A stretch of DNA of 64,000 nt from DP-19 sp036496285 (GCA_036496285.1 DASXLI010000048.1:11333-75332), one strand, 5' to 3'; counted from the first letter of the stretch, positions 17,840-26,458 are shown. Translations and numbers: made by a program. The notes: generated by a model not told the origin, from the sequence alone.

Positions 17840-18235
17840 TTACGACCAGAAATCGTCGACCGCGATCAGATCCCAGACGAACTCCCACACCTCCGCGATC
17901 TTGCCGTTCGCGATGCGCAGCTTGAGGCAGGTGGGGTTGTCGAGCGTCTTGCCGTCGCGCGTGCCGTGGCCGCGGAAGAGGGCGATCGCGAAGCGGTCGT
18001 TGGCGATCACGTCTTCCATGTCGAGATGGAACGAGCCGCCCGTCAGGGCGGCGACGTTCATCAGGAAGCCGAGGATCGCGTCGCGGCCGCGGTGGGAGCC
18101 GGCGAGCTTGCCGTGGCGTCCGGGGAAGTGCCAGACGGCGTCGGCGGGAATCGCCTCCTGGATCGCGGCGAGATCGGCGCGCGCGAACGCGGCGAAGAGG
18201 TCGCGGACGTAGGTGGCGTTCGGATGCTCGGACAT
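17840..18235 (-). CDS. SnoaL-like/NTF2-fold protein (131 aa)
   Basis: A small cone-shaped alpha+beta barrel protein of the nuclear transport factor 2 superfamily: the N-terminal helix YVRDLFAAFARADLAAIQEA, the strand VWHFPGRHGKLAG and the C-terminal paired strands LRIANGKIAEVWEFVWD fit SnoaL-like polyketide cyclases and ketosteroid isomerase relatives. GGAG precedes the ATG. It is last in a minus-strand run radical SAM - LLM oxidoreductase - SnoaL - SnoaL. Members range from cyclases and hydratases to ligand-binding proteins, so no reaction is assigned. Confidence 0.85.
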   Translation of the reverse strand: MSEHPNATYVRDLFAAFARADLAAIQEAIPADAVWHFPGRHGKLAGSHRGRDAILGFLMNVAALTGGSFHLDMEDVIANDRFAIALFRGHGTRDGKTLDNPTCLKLRIANGKIAEVWEFVWDLIAVDDFWS

Positions 18236-18257
18236 CGCCGCTCCGTCGCCTTCGCCG

Positions 18258-18617
18258 TCAGGCGTCCGGCGGCTTGTAGTAGAAGCGGACGTCGACGATC
18301 TTGCCGTTCCGCACCCGATAGACGCCGGCCTCGGACCACTGACCGCGTTTCTTCGTGGCGTGCGGCGTCACGTCGTGGCGCATCTCGACGGTGAACGCGT
18401 GGGGTGCGGCGTGGGTGCCCAGGATGTCGGTGCCGTGGACGACCCGGCTCTCCTCCCAGCCCTTGCACGCCTCGACGAGCGCGTCGCGGCCGCCCGCCAT
18501 GGGCTCGCCGTTCTCCAATTGGGTGACGTCGGACGCATACAGCTCGGTGATGGCGTCGCGGTAACGGCCGCCGGCGCACAGCTCGGCCAGGCGATCGGCG
18601 ATCTCACGCGTCGTCAC
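18258..18617 (-). CDS. SnoaL-like/NTF2-fold protein (119 aa)
   Basis: A second NTF2-fold protein, distinct in sequence from its downstream neighbour: helix IADRLAELCAGGRYRDAITELY, glycine-rich turn GEPMAGGRDALVEAC and C-terminal VYRVRNGKIVDVRFYY. GTG start with GGAGGGG about 8 nt upstream. The 22-nt and 13-nt spacings on either side indicate co-transcription. Two different SnoaL-fold proteins side by side could form a heterodimeric enzyme or act on successive intermediates; this is inference. Confidence 0.85.
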   Translation of the reverse strand: MTTREIADRLAELCAGGRYRDAITELYASDVTQLENGEPMAGGRDALVEACKGWEESRVVHGTDILGTHAAPHAFTVEMRHDVTPHATKKRGQWSEAGVYRVRNGKIVDVRFYYKPPDA

Positions 18618-18630
18618 GAGGCGACCCCTC

Positions 18631-19473
18631 CTACCGCGTCTTGGCGACGGCGGCGTACTTGTCGAGCATGGGGAGCACCTTGTCGCGCCCCGCGGGCGGT
18701 ACCCAGAAGAGGGCGCGCTCGACGCCGGCGTCGGCGTACTGCTTCAGCGTGTCGGGGTCCGCCGGCGTGCCGAAGATGGAGACCGGAAAGTCGCTCGGCT
18801 TCTTGCCCGCGGCGCGCGCCCGCTCCGCGAGATCCTTCATGCCTTCGAGGATGTTCGAGGCGCGGACGCCGATCGGCATCCAGCCGTCGCAGAAGTCGAC
18901 GACGCGCTGGCGTGCGCGCGGCGTGTCGCCGCCCATGAGGATCGGCGGGTGCGGCTTCTGCGCCGGCTTCGGGAAGGACCAGATCGGGTCGAAGCTCACG
19001 AGCTTGCCGTGGTACGCGGCCTCGTCCTTCGTCCAGATCTCCTTCATCGCGAGGATGCGCTCGCGCAGGAGCTTCCAGCGCGTCTTGAAGACGGTGCCGT
19101 GGTTCTCCATCTCCTCGGCGTTCCAGCCGCCGCCGATGCCGAAGAGCAGCCGGCCGTTGGAGAGGAAATCGACCGAGGCGACCTCCTTCGCCAAGGTGAT
19201 CGGATCGCGCTCGACGACGAGGCAGATGCCGCTGCCGACCTTGATCTTCTTGGTGACCGCGGCGGCCGCGGCGAGCGCCACGAAGAGATCGTGGGTGTGC
19301 GAGTATTCCTTCGGCAGCTCCGGCCCGCCCGGCCACGGCGACCTGCGGCTCGCCGGGATGTGGGTGTGCTCCGGGAAGAAGACCGACTCGAACCCGCGCT
19401 CCTCGGCGGCGAGCGCGAGCTCGTCCGGCCGGATGGCGTAGTCCGTCGCGAACATCATCACGCCGAACTTCAT
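18631..19473 (-). CDS. LLM-class (F420-type) flavin-dependent oxidoreductase
   Basis: A 280-residue TIM-barrel enzyme of the luciferase-like monooxygenase class. MKFGVMMFATDYAIRPDELA at the N-terminus, SVFFPEHTHIP, VGSGICLVVERDPITLAKEVASVD-type core (non-prolyl cis-peptide region) and FGIGGGWN are typical of the F420-dependent probable oxidoreductase subfamilies. GAGGTAGG precedes the ATG. It presumably reduces or oxidises a product of the neighbouring genes using F420 or FMN. Sequence alone does not decide the cofactor, and no F420 biosynthesis gene is in the window. Confidence 0.9.
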   Translation of the reverse strand: MKFGVMMFATDYAIRPDELALAAEERGFESVFFPEHTHIPASRRSPWPGGPELPKEYSHTHDLFVALAAAAAVTKKIKVGSGICLVVERDPITLAKEVASVDFLSNGRLLFGIGGGWNAEEMENHGTVFKTRWKLLRERILAMKEIWTKDEAAYHGKLVSFDPIWSFPKPAQKPHPPILMGGDTPRARQRVVDFCDGWMPIGVRASNILEGMKDLAERARAAGKKPSDFPVSIFGTPADPDTLKQYADAGVERALFWVPPAGRDKVLPMLDKYAAVAKTR

Positions 19474-19491
19474 GGGGGACCTACCTCGGGA

Positions 19492-21036
19492 TCAGGCGTT
19501 GACGGCGACCATCGTCTCGGCGGACGACTCGATCTCGCCGATGGCGCGCTCGAGATGGCGGTCGAGAGATTGCATGTACTCGTAGAGCGCCTTGTGCACG
19601 ATCGCAAAGGCCATCGCGTCCGCGAGCGCGGCCGGACGCTTCAGGAGCGTCGCGCCGAGGAGCGACAGCGTGAACCACGCGCGCCGCGGCGACGCGGCGA
19701 CGATGGTGTCGCGCAGCACGCGCGCTGCGAGCCGGATCTCCTCGCGGCGAATGGCGAGGCCCTCGCCGACCTGGCGGCCGCGGTTCAGGATGAACTCGAG
19801 CGTGCGCGTGCGGAAATTACGGAACTCGTACAGATCGGCGATCAACTTGCGGTAGCCCTTGTAGAGGTCGACCCGGCTCATCGCCTTCGGGAGGATATTC
19901 GAGAAGACGAACTGGTCGCCCGTGCTCTCGGCGATCAACCGGCCTTCCTTGGCCATGCGCTCGTGCAGCGGCGTTTTCGGCATCGCCTGCAGCATGCCGG
20001 TCATGGAGACGGGGATGCGCGCGTCCTGGATGAAGCGCAGCTGCTCCTCGAAGATCGACTCGTCGTCGTTGTCGAAGCCGACGATCATGCCGGCTTGCAC
20101 CTGGATGCCGTACGACTGGATCTTGCGCACGTTCTCGACCAGGTCGCCGCGCATGTTCTGCGTCTTCTTGGTCTCCAGCAGCGACGACTTCCGCGGGCTC
20201 TCGATGCCGATGAAGATCGTCGTGAAGCGCGCCGCGCGCAGCAGCTCGAGCAGCTCGTCGTCCTGCGCGACGTTCAGCGACACCTCGGTGTTGAAATACA
20301 TCGGGTGGTCGTTGGCCTCGCTCCAGGTGGCGATGGCGCGCAGCAGCTCCTTGGCGAGCTTCTTGTTGCCGATGAAGTTGTCGTCGACGAGGAAGACCTG
20401 CGTCGCGCCGAGGCGGTGGCATTCCTCGATCTCCGCCATCACCTGCGGCACGCTCTTCACGCGCGGGCGTCGTCCGTAGACGACGATGATGTCGCAGAAC
20501 TCGCAGTTGAAGGGGCAGCCGCGCGCGAACTGGATCGTCATCGCGTGGTACTGCTCCACCTTGACGAGATCGAAGCGCGGCGTCGGCGAGGTGGTGAGGT
20601 CGGGCTTGTCGGCCGGCCGGTACTCGGCCTTGTGCTCGCCGCGCGCGAAGTCGTCGAGGAACCGCGGCCAGGTCTCCTCGGCCTCGTCGACGAAGAGCAC
20701 GTCAGCCTTGCCGCGCAGCTCCTCCGGGCACAGCGACGCGTAGGGTCCGCCGACCACGACGAAGCGGCCGCGGCGACGGAACTCCTCGATGATCTCGAGC
20801 ATGCGCGCCCTGTGCACGATGTAGCCCGTGACGCCGACGATGTCGGCCTCGACATCGAAATCGATGTCCTCGACGTTCTCGTCGCAGAGCACGATCTCGT
20901 TGTCGCGCGGCGTCATTCCCGCGACCGTCGGCATCGAGAGGTTCGGGAAAATGCAACGTTTCCCGAGACTCGGGAGGATCCGGTCGTAGGTCCAGAAGCT
21001 CTCCGGGTTCTTCGGCGTCACCAGGTAGATCTTCAC
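19492..21036 (-). CDS. B12-binding-domain radical SAM protein (DUF4070 type)
   Basis: A 514-residue enzyme started at the GTG at 21036, which has GGGAGG 6 nt upstream. The N-terminal Rossmann-like cobalamin-binding domain (about 1-135) is followed by the radical SAM core with the 4Fe-4S motif CPFNCEFC (Cys174, 178, 181), then YGRRPRVKS, VDDNFIGNKK and GIESPRKSSLLETKK, all shared by the family that contains hopanoid methylase HpnP. A C-terminal DUF4070-like helical region completes it. Such enzymes methylate unactivated carbons or perform other radical rearrangements. It leads a four-gene operon and lies 99 nt after tetR. HpnP identity is possible but not shown by what I can see. Confidence 0.9.
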   Translation of the reverse strand: MKIYLVTPKNPESFWTYDRILPSLGKRCIFPNLSMPTVAGMTPRDNEIVLCDENVEDIDFDVEADIVGVTGYIVHRARMLEIIEEFRRRGRFVVVGGPYASLCPEELRGKADVLFVDEAEETWPRFLDDFARGEHKAEYRPADKPDLTTSPTPRFDLVKVEQYHAMTIQFARGCPFNCEFCDIIVVYGRRPRVKSVPQVMAEIEECHRLGATQVFLVDDNFIGNKKLAKELLRAIATWSEANDHPMYFNTEVSLNVAQDDELLELLRAARFTTIFIGIESPRKSSLLETKKTQNMRGDLVENVRKIQSYGIQVQAGMIVGFDNDDESIFEEQLRFIQDARIPVSMTGMLQAMPKTPLHERMAKEGRLIAESTGDQFVFSNILPKAMSRVDLYKGYRKLIADLYEFRNFRTRTLEFILNRGRQVGEGLAIRREEIRLAARVLRDTIVAASPRRAWFTLSLLGATLLKRPAALADAMAFAIVHKALYEYMQSLDRHLERAIGEIESSAETMVAVNA

Positions 21037-21135
21037 GGATCCCTCCCTTCCGCAGCGTGCGCGCAGCCCCAAGGTTCCTTCTCGCGGGTGAACGCGTGCG
21101 AGTCAATCCGGCCGGGAAGGGGGCTGCGGTGCCGC

Positions 21136-21735
21136 TCATCCGCTCAGATGGCGGCGCACGATCGCGCGCAGCCGGGCGATGGTCGGCGCCGCGGCGAGGC
21201 CGAGGTCCTGGATTTCGCCCTCCGCCAACGCATCGGACACGCGCTCCAGGGTGAAGAGCAGGACGGCGTCGCCGGCGTCGAGCCGTCCGGGTCGGCCAGC
21301 GAGCCGCGCCATCATGCGGAGCTGGCGCCGGCGCTGGGCGCGATAGGCCGCGCGGACGGTCTCGTCGGTCGCGACCAGCGCCCGCAGGCTCGCGCGCAGG
21401 CCGCGCCAGCGCCGATGCAGCGCCACGCCCATGTCCACCAGGCGCTCGGCGCGCCGTGCGGCCGAGGCCTCGCCCTGGAAGATCGCGTCGACGGCGGCCC
21501 ACTCGGACGTCACCCAGCGGTCGTAGACGGCGAGGAAGAGGGCGCACTTGTCCGGGAAGTGCTTGTAGAAGGTGGCGGGCGCGTAGCCGGCGGCGCGCGC
21601 CAGTCGGTTTGAGTCGGTGCCGAAATACCCCTCGCGGTTGAAGACCTCGCCCGCGACCGCGATCAGCCGCTCGCGCGTGCCGGCGGCGGTGCCGCGGCGG
21701 GGCCGCGGCGTGGAGGCGCGTCGTGCGGATTCCAT
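21136..21735 (-). CDS. TetR-family transcriptional regulator
   Basis: A 199-residue TetR repressor. The helix-turn-helix lies at RERLIAVAGEVFNREGYFG through RLARAAGYAPATFYKHFPDK (about residues 21-63), and the rest is the helical ligand-binding domain. It is divergent from the alpha/beta hydrolase and upstream of the radical SAM operon on the same strand; two palindromes in the 75-bp divergent gap are good operator candidates. It likely controls both itself and the hydrolase, and perhaps the operon behind it. Confidence 0.92.
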   Translation of the reverse strand: MESARRASTPRPRRGTAAGTRERLIAVAGEVFNREGYFGTDSNRLARAAGYAPATFYKHFPDKCALFLAVYDRWVTSEWAAVDAIFQGEASAARRAERLVDMGVALHRRWRGLRASLRALVATDETVRAAYRAQRRRQLRMMARLAGRPGRLDAGDAVLLFTLERVSDALAEGEIQDLGLAAAPTIARLRAIVRRHLSG

Positions 21736-21758
21736 TGACGCCCATCCCTACCATCTTG

Positions 21759-21772
21759 CGTCAGCTCTGACG
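21759..21772. promoter_or_regulatory. Palindrome, candidate TetR operator 1
   Basis: CGTCAG-CT-CTGACG is a perfect 6+2+6 inverted repeat in the tetR/hydrolase divergent region, 24 nt upstream of the tetR start. Confidence 0.5.
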
Positions 21773-21781
21773 ATAGAGATA

Positions 21782-21794
21782 TTGGTATCACCAA
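21782..21794. promoter_or_regulatory. Palindrome, candidate TetR operator 2
   Basis: TTGGT-ATC-ACCAA is a perfect 5+3+5 inverted repeat immediately upstream of the AAGGAGG ribosome site of the hydrolase. It would block the hydrolase transcript start if bound. Confidence 0.45.
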
Positions 21795-21810
21795 CGAGAA
21801 GGAGGCGACC

Positions 21811-22704
21811 ATGACGATGCTCCGAGCAGCGGTGGGCGTGGACGAGCCGCGCCGGGAAGCGACGATCGACGGCGTACGGCTCGCGTACAGCGACGAGGGC
21901 GGTGGCTCGGCGCTGCCGCTCGTGTGCCTGCACGCCATCGGCCACGGCGGCGGCGACTTCGCCCGCATCCGCGCCCGCTTCGCCGGCCGCCGGCGCGTCA
22001 TCACCGTCGACTTTCCCGGGCAGGGACACTCCGGTCCCGACGCGGTTCCCGCCTCGGCACCGCGCTACGAGCGCCTGCTCGCCGGCCTGCTCGACGCGAT
22101 CGGCGTCGAGCGCTGCGTGATCCTCGGCAACTCGATCGGCGGCGCGACGGCGTTCCTGCACGCCGTCCACGCACCCGGGCGCGTCGCCGGCCTCGTCCTC
22201 GAGAACCCGGGTGGCCTCGACCGCACCGACGATCTGATCGCGCGCACCGCGCTCGGCATGATGACCCGGTTCTTCGCGGCGGGCGTCCGCCGCGCCCGCT
22301 GGTTCCCGGCGGCGTTCGGCCTCTACTACAAGATGGTTCTGCCGCGCCCCGCGGCCGCGGAGCAGCGCCGGCGCATCGTTGCGGCCGCGTACGAGATCGC
22401 GCCGCTGCTCCACGGTGCGTGGAGTGGCTTCGGCGAGGCGGCGGCAGACACGCGCGCGCTTGCGCCGCGCGTGCGCTGCCCGGTGCTCTTCGCGTGGGCG
22501 ACGCGCGACCGCTTCGTCCAGCTCCGCCGCGCGCGGCCGACGATCGCGACCATGCCGAACGCGCGGGTCGTGACCTTTCGTGCGGGCCACGCGGCACACC
22601 TCGAGGAGCCCGACGCGTTCGAGGCCGAGCTCGAGCGCTTCCTCGCGGCGCTCCCCGCCGAGCCGGCTCAGGACCAGGGCAGGCTGGCGCGCGTCGCCCA
22701 GTAG
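21811..22704 (+). CDS. Alpha/beta hydrolase
   Basis: A 297-residue cytoplasmic hydrolase. HAIGHGG (41-47) is the oxyanion-hole segment, the nucleophile elbow is GNSIGG (Ser108), the acid is in ATRDRF and the histidine in GHAAHLEEP. AAGGAGG sits 6 nt before the ATG. Family chemistry covers esterases, C-C hydrolases and epoxide hydrolases. The divergent tetR gene probably regulates it. Its end overlaps the convergent aldo-keto reductase gene by 37 nt. Confidence 0.92.
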   Translation: MTMLRAAVGVDEPRREATIDGVRLAYSDEGGGSALPLVCLHAIGHGGGDFARIRARFAGRRRVITVDFPGQGHSGPDAVPASAPRYERLLAGLLDAIGVERCVILGNSIGGATAFLHAVHAPGRVAGLVLENPGGLDRTDDLIARTALGMMTRFFAAGVRRARWFPAAFGLYYKMVLPRPAAAEQRRRIVAAAYEIAPLLHGAWSGFGEAAADTRALAPRVRCPVLFAWATRDRFVQLRRARPTIATMPNARVVTFRAGHAAHLEEPDAFEAELERFLAALPAEPAQDQGRLARVAQ

Positions 22705-23663
22705 CGCTCCGGAGTCTCGGCGAGCGCCGCGAGCGCGCGCTGCGTGTCCGGCGCTAGGATCAGCCGCGACGCGGCGACGTGCGAGGCGAGCTGCTCCGTC
22801 GTCGCCGCGCCCGAGAGCACGACGTCGACGAACGGCTGCGCCAGCACGAACGCCAGCGCGAGCTGGTCGATCGTGACGCCGGCCGACGGCCGCAGATGCT
22901 CGAGCGCCCGGCGGAGCACCGCATCTTCGGGACGGTCGTTCGCCGGGGTGAGGCGGCCGTTGGCGAGCGCCTCCTTCACGATCACGCCGAGGCCGGCGTC
23001 GTGGGCGCGCCGGAGGAGCGGGGCGATCGACGGCTCGAGGCAGTTGAACGTCGCCTGCACCACCTGGAACACGCGCTCGCCGTCGGCGCGCGCGTCGAGC
23101 GCGAGCGTCAGGGTCTCGGCGGCGCGCGGCCCCGTCAGCGTGAGCCCGACGGCGAGGTAGGCGCCGTCGCGGCGGCCGGCGACGAGCGCCGCGAGCAGGG
23201 CGGGGTCGCTCACCGCGCCCGACTCCACGGTTGCGCTGTGGATCTGGTAGAGCGCGAGGCGGTCGCCGAGGATGACCCGACTCTCGGCGAGCTGTGACGC
23301 GAAGCGCTTCGGCGACAGCTCCTTCTCCTCGTGGACGGGTGCGTCCATCCGCCAGTCGGCGGTGTAGCGGTACCCCCACTTGCTGCCGACCGTGAGTGCG
23401 GCGGCCGGCACCTGGCGCTCGGCGAGCCAGCGCGCCAGGAACTCCTCGGCGCGGCCGTAGCTGCGGGCAACGTCCACGTAGCGGATGCCCGCCGCCAGCG
23501 CGGCGTCGAGGAGCGCGGCGGCGCGCGCGTACATCGCCTCGGGCGGACGGGAGGCCGGCAGGTCGTGGGCACGACCGAGATTGATGTAGGCGGGTCGGCC
23601 GACGGCGGCGAGACCGAGGCCGAGGCGGGACAGGGTAAGCCCGGCGCGTTCAATTGAAACCAT
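22668..23663 (-). CDS. Aldo/keto reductase
   Basis: A 331-residue TIM-barrel oxidoreductase with the full catalytic tetrad Asp64, Tyr69 (VDVARSYGRAEEF), Lys95 (GSKWGY) and His142 (YQIHSAT). The C-terminal SGAATTEQLASHVAA region binds the NADP phosphate. It resembles L-fucose/D-threo-aldose dehydrogenase-like members that handle sugars or small aldehydes. Its 5' end lies inside an imperfect 31-bp repeat that recurs upstream of thrH. Confidence 0.9.
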   Translation of the reverse strand: MVSIERAGLTLSRLGLGLAAVGRPAYINLGRAHDLPASRPPEAMYARAAALLDAALAAGIRYVDVARSYGRAEEFLARWLAERQVPAAALTVGSKWGYRYTADWRMDAPVHEEKELSPKRFASQLAESRVILGDRLALYQIHSATVESGAVSDPALLAALVAGRRDGAYLAVGLTLTGPRAAETLTLALDARADGERVFQVVQATFNCLEPSIAPLLRRAHDAGLGVIVKEALANGRLTPANDRPEDAVLRRALEHLRPSAGVTIDQLALAFVLAQPFVDVVLSGAATTEQLASHVAASRLILAPDTQRALAALAETPERYWATRASLPWS

Positions 23664-23673
23664 GGCTGCCCCT
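23643..23673. repeat. Imperfect 31-bp direct repeat, copy 1
   Basis: Matches 26413-26443 at 25 of 31 positions by hand alignment, with the exact core TTCAATTGAA (itself palindromic) followed by CATGGC after three bases. It spans the start codon of the aldo-keto reductase and the end of the MBOAT gene. Confidence 0.5.
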
Positions 23674-25133
23674 CAGAACTGAAAGTAGATGAAGGGCTGC
23701 GTCGTCGTGGGAGCGAAGAGAAAGATGAGCAGGACCCAGCTCGCGATCAAGAACGCCCCACCGGCCGGATAGCCGGCGAGCTCGACGTACCAACCCGTCA
23801 CGTCGTCGCGATGGAGCGTGGCCCCGACCATGGCCAAACCCGTGCGCACCAATGCGGGAAGACGGCGGCTCTCTTCGACGACGCGATCGAGCGTCGCGCC
23901 GACGATATGCCCAATCACCAGGAGCACGAGACACCAGCCGAGCGCCGTCGGGAGCCACACGACGCCGTCGTGCGGTACGAAGCAGCCTTTGAGCATGACG
24001 AGCGTGGCACCGACGTTCGGAGCGCGGAACGGGATCCAGCACAGCATCACGAAGAGCAACGTGAGCGCCGTGGCAACGGCCCGCGGCATGGGAACCCGCC
24101 GGCCCCACGCTCGGTGCGCGGCGAGCGCGAGACCGTGCATTGTGCCCCACGCCACGAAGTTCCAGCTCGCTCCGTGCCACAAGCCGCCCAGCGCCATCGT
24201 CAGCATCAAATTGACGTAGGTGCGTCCGGTTCCGTGTCGATTGCCGCCGAGTGGAATGTAGAGGTAGTCGCGGAGCCACGAACTCAGGGTGATGTGCCAT
24301 CGACGCCAGAAGTCGGCGATGTTGGCGCTCAGGTACGGCATACGGAAGTTCTGCGGCAGGTCGTAGCCGATCATCTTGGCGGTGCCGATCGCCATGTCTG
24401 AGTAGCCGGAGAAGTCGCAATAGATCTGCGCCGTGTACGCGACGACGCCGGCCCAGATGGTGACACTCGAATAGAGCGCCGGTTGCGCGAAGATCGGGTC
24501 GACGACCTGGCCGAGGCGATCCGCGATCAACAGCTTCTTCGTCAACCCCAGCAGAAACACGCTCGCCCCAATCGCCAGCCGAGATTTGCTTGGACCTATG
24601 GGCCGACCCATCTGTGGGAGAAACACCGACGCTCGCACGATCGGCCCGGCGATCAACTCGGGGAAGAAAGTCGCGAAGGTGATGTAGTCGAGCAGGGAGC
24701 GACACGGCGGGAGCTCGCCGCGGTACACGTCGATCGCGTAGCTCATCGTCTTGAACGTATAGAAGCTGATCCCAGCCGGCAGCAGCACGTTCAGAATCGG
24801 GAGGTGCGCCTGCGGCACCAGCATGTTGATCGTGCCGAGGAAGAAGTTCGTGTACTTGAAGTAGCCGAGCACAGAGAGGCTCGTGCCGATGCTGAGGACT
24901 AGCCAGCGGCGTCGCAGGCGTCCGTCGCTCGTGGCGGCGATGCGCAGGGCTGCGATCTGCCCGACCGCGGCCACGAGCAACAGCAGCGGGGGATAACGAT
25001 AGTCCCACGCGGCGTAGAAGAGGCACGAGGCGATCGCCAGCGCCTGCTTCTTGCTGCGATTGCTCGGCAGGACGGCGAGGAGCGCGAGCAGCCCCGCCAG
25101 GAAGACAAAAAAGCGCGGGTCAGAGAAGAGCAT
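23673..25133 (-). CDS. MBOAT-family O-acyltransferase (AlgI-like)
   Basis: A 486-residue polytopic membrane protein of the DltB/AlgI group. The conserved FWRRWHITLSSWLRDYLYIP block (275-294) and the active-site histidine in GGLWHGASWNF (His320), with a second histidine at TMHG (333), are present. It moves an acyl (usually acetyl) group from a cytoplasmic donor across the membrane for transfer to a glycan. Its start overlaps the end of the SGNH gene by 14 nt, so the two should work together, as AlgI does with AlgJ/X or PatA with PatB. GC content looks lower than that of the flanking genes. Confidence 0.93.
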   Translation of the reverse strand: MLFSDPRFFVFLAGLLALLAVLPSNRSKKQALAIASCLFYAAWDYRYPPLLLLVAAVGQIAALRIAATSDGRLRRRWLVLSIGTSLSVLGYFKYTNFFLGTINMLVPQAHLPILNVLLPAGISFYTFKTMSYAIDVYRGELPPCRSLLDYITFATFFPELIAGPIVRASVFLPQMGRPIGPSKSRLAIGASVFLLGLTKKLLIADRLGQVVDPIFAQPALYSSVTIWAGVVAYTAQIYCDFSGYSDMAIGTAKMIGYDLPQNFRMPYLSANIADFWRRWHITLSSWLRDYLYIPLGGNRHGTGRTYVNLMLTMALGGLWHGASWNFVAWGTMHGLALAAHRAWGRRVPMPRAVATALTLLFVMLCWIPFRAPNVGATLVMLKGCFVPHDGVVWLPTALGWCLVLLVIGHIVGATLDRVVEESRRLPALVRTGLAMVGATLHRDDVTGWYVELAGYPAGGAFLIASWVLLIFLFAPTTTQPFIYFQF

Positions 25134-26256
25134 GGACCCACAAGCGCCGGAGCTCTTTGGCCAGTAGTCGTGCTGCCAGGCGATGGCCGAGCACGTTCAT
25201 GTGACCCACGTTGAAGCTCGAGTTCGCAAATCCGAACGGAGAAAGGTGGCGGACCGCGAACCACGTGTAGCCAGCCCGCAGATTGACACAGCTCCACGTG
25301 TTCTGCCGGCACGCCGAGGCGAATGCCATCTCGACGGAATCGACCACACCGGCATGTAGCGGATCAAAGGTCGGAAGCAGCATGAACGTGACATGGCCGC
25401 CGTATGCAGTGACCATGGCCTCCAACTCGGCGGCGATCGCAGCGTCATCGAACGCACGGGTCGCGCTGGCTGTCACGTGCTCGGTCGCAAAGAAGAGTGG
25501 CGGCGCGTGTCGCGTCGCATCGGCGAACTCCTGGACTCGGATGATCCCGTAGTGCAGGAGGGCCGACGATTGCCGCATCCGCCAGACCGACCGGCCGAGG
25601 GCTGACTGGGTTCTCGGGGCGCCGGGCTCGGCGACCAGCCGGTCCCCCTGCACCACGAAGTGCGCCTTGTCGGGCGACCAAGCGTCTCCGGTCAGATCGT
25701 CCTCGTTCAACTGGATGACGACCCAACGGGGATTGAAGTAGCGACGGTTGCGATCCGCATCCGCGGTGTAGTCCGCCGGCGACGCTGCCGATCGTCCCGC
25801 GTTGATGACGGAGAGCGGGATCGTGCGAGCGGTGAGATCGCGCTCGAGCCGTACCGGGAACGAATCGGCGTCGTCGACCATGTAGGCCTCGGTGAACGAA
25901 TCGCCCAACACCAGCACGGAGGACAACGAAGGATCTGGCGGACGCAACGCGCGTACGCCGTGCAGGGTCCAATGGCTCACGCCGTTGCCCTCGAGCCGGT
26001 AGCGCGCCGTGGTTCCCGGGAGAACGATACACCCGAACTCCGGGTCGAGCTCCCAGGGGATGTAGTACACCTGGCGAACCACGAGCTCCGCGCAGAGGAG
26101 GGACAGGGCGATTCCCGTCGCCGCCGCAGCCAAGCGGCGGGCGACGGATCGGGACTGTGTCACTGCCCGGCCGAGGGCAGCAGCACCTCCTAGCCCCTCG
26201 ACAGAGTCCCTAGACGCTGCGACTGCAGAACGTCCCCGTGGAGTCATCCTCGCCAT
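25120..26256 (-). CDS. SGNH-fold (GDSL-like) membrane-anchored protein, partner of the MBOAT acyltransferase
   Basis: Up to 378 residues. A hydrophobic anchor (LAAAATGIALSLLCAELVV) precedes a periplasmic SGNH hydrolase-like domain with the nucleophile block LVLGDSFTEAY, an asparagine region (VIQLNEDDL) and a C-terminal NVGHMNVLGHRLAA that supplies the catalytic histidine. The start is uncertain: ATG at 26256 or the GTG at 26163, which would place the anchor close to the N-terminus and is more typical. Likely role: periplasmic O-acetyl transfer to, or removal from, a surface polysaccharide delivered by the MBOAT partner encoded next. Confidence 0.85.
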   Translation of the reverse strand: MARMTPRGRSAVAASRDSVEGLGGAAALGRAVTQSRSVARRLAAAATGIALSLLCAELVVRQVYYIPWELDPEFGCIVLPGTTARYRLEGNGVSHWTLHGVRALRPPDPSLSSVLVLGDSFTEAYMVDDADSFPVRLERDLTARTIPLSVINAGRSAASPADYTADADRNRRYFNPRWVVIQLNEDDLTGDAWSPDKAHFVVQGDRLVAEPGAPRTQSALGRSVWRMRQSSALLHYGIIRVQEFADATRHAPPLFFATEHVTASATRAFDDAAIAAELEAMVTAYGGHVTFMLLPTFDPLHAGVVDSVEMAFASACRQNTWSCVNLRAGYTWFAVRHLSPFGFANSSFNVGHMNVLGHRLAARLLAKELRRLWVHALL

Positions 26257-26412
26257 GGCCCATCAGCTCAGCAGCTGACGGGGGCTCTCCACAGCGCGCG
26301 CAGCGTCATCTGCCATCCAACTCGCATCCCAGCAGCATAGGATGCCAGTCAACCGGCACGTCGGGAACTGTCGATATCGCTTCCGAAGCAACGTGCCCTT
26401 GGTCCCAAACTG

Positions 26413-26443
26413 GGCGCCTTCAATTGAACTCATGGCCCGCCCT
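26413..26443. repeat. Imperfect 31-bp direct repeat, copy 2
   Basis: Second copy of the repeat at 23643-23673; the pair brackets the MBOAT/SGNH genes. On the minus strand it begins a 56-codon open frame (26433 to 26263) whose first residues, MSSIEGA, echo MVSIERA of the aldo-keto reductase. Confidence 0.45.
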
Positions 26444-26458
26444 TGCTACGTGCCAGCC

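Noticed and set aside
26263..26433. Minus-strand 56-codon frame starting MSSIEGAQFG
   Set aside because: Possibly a remnant of a duplicated aldo-keto reductase start; no ribosome site or domain, so not called as a gene.
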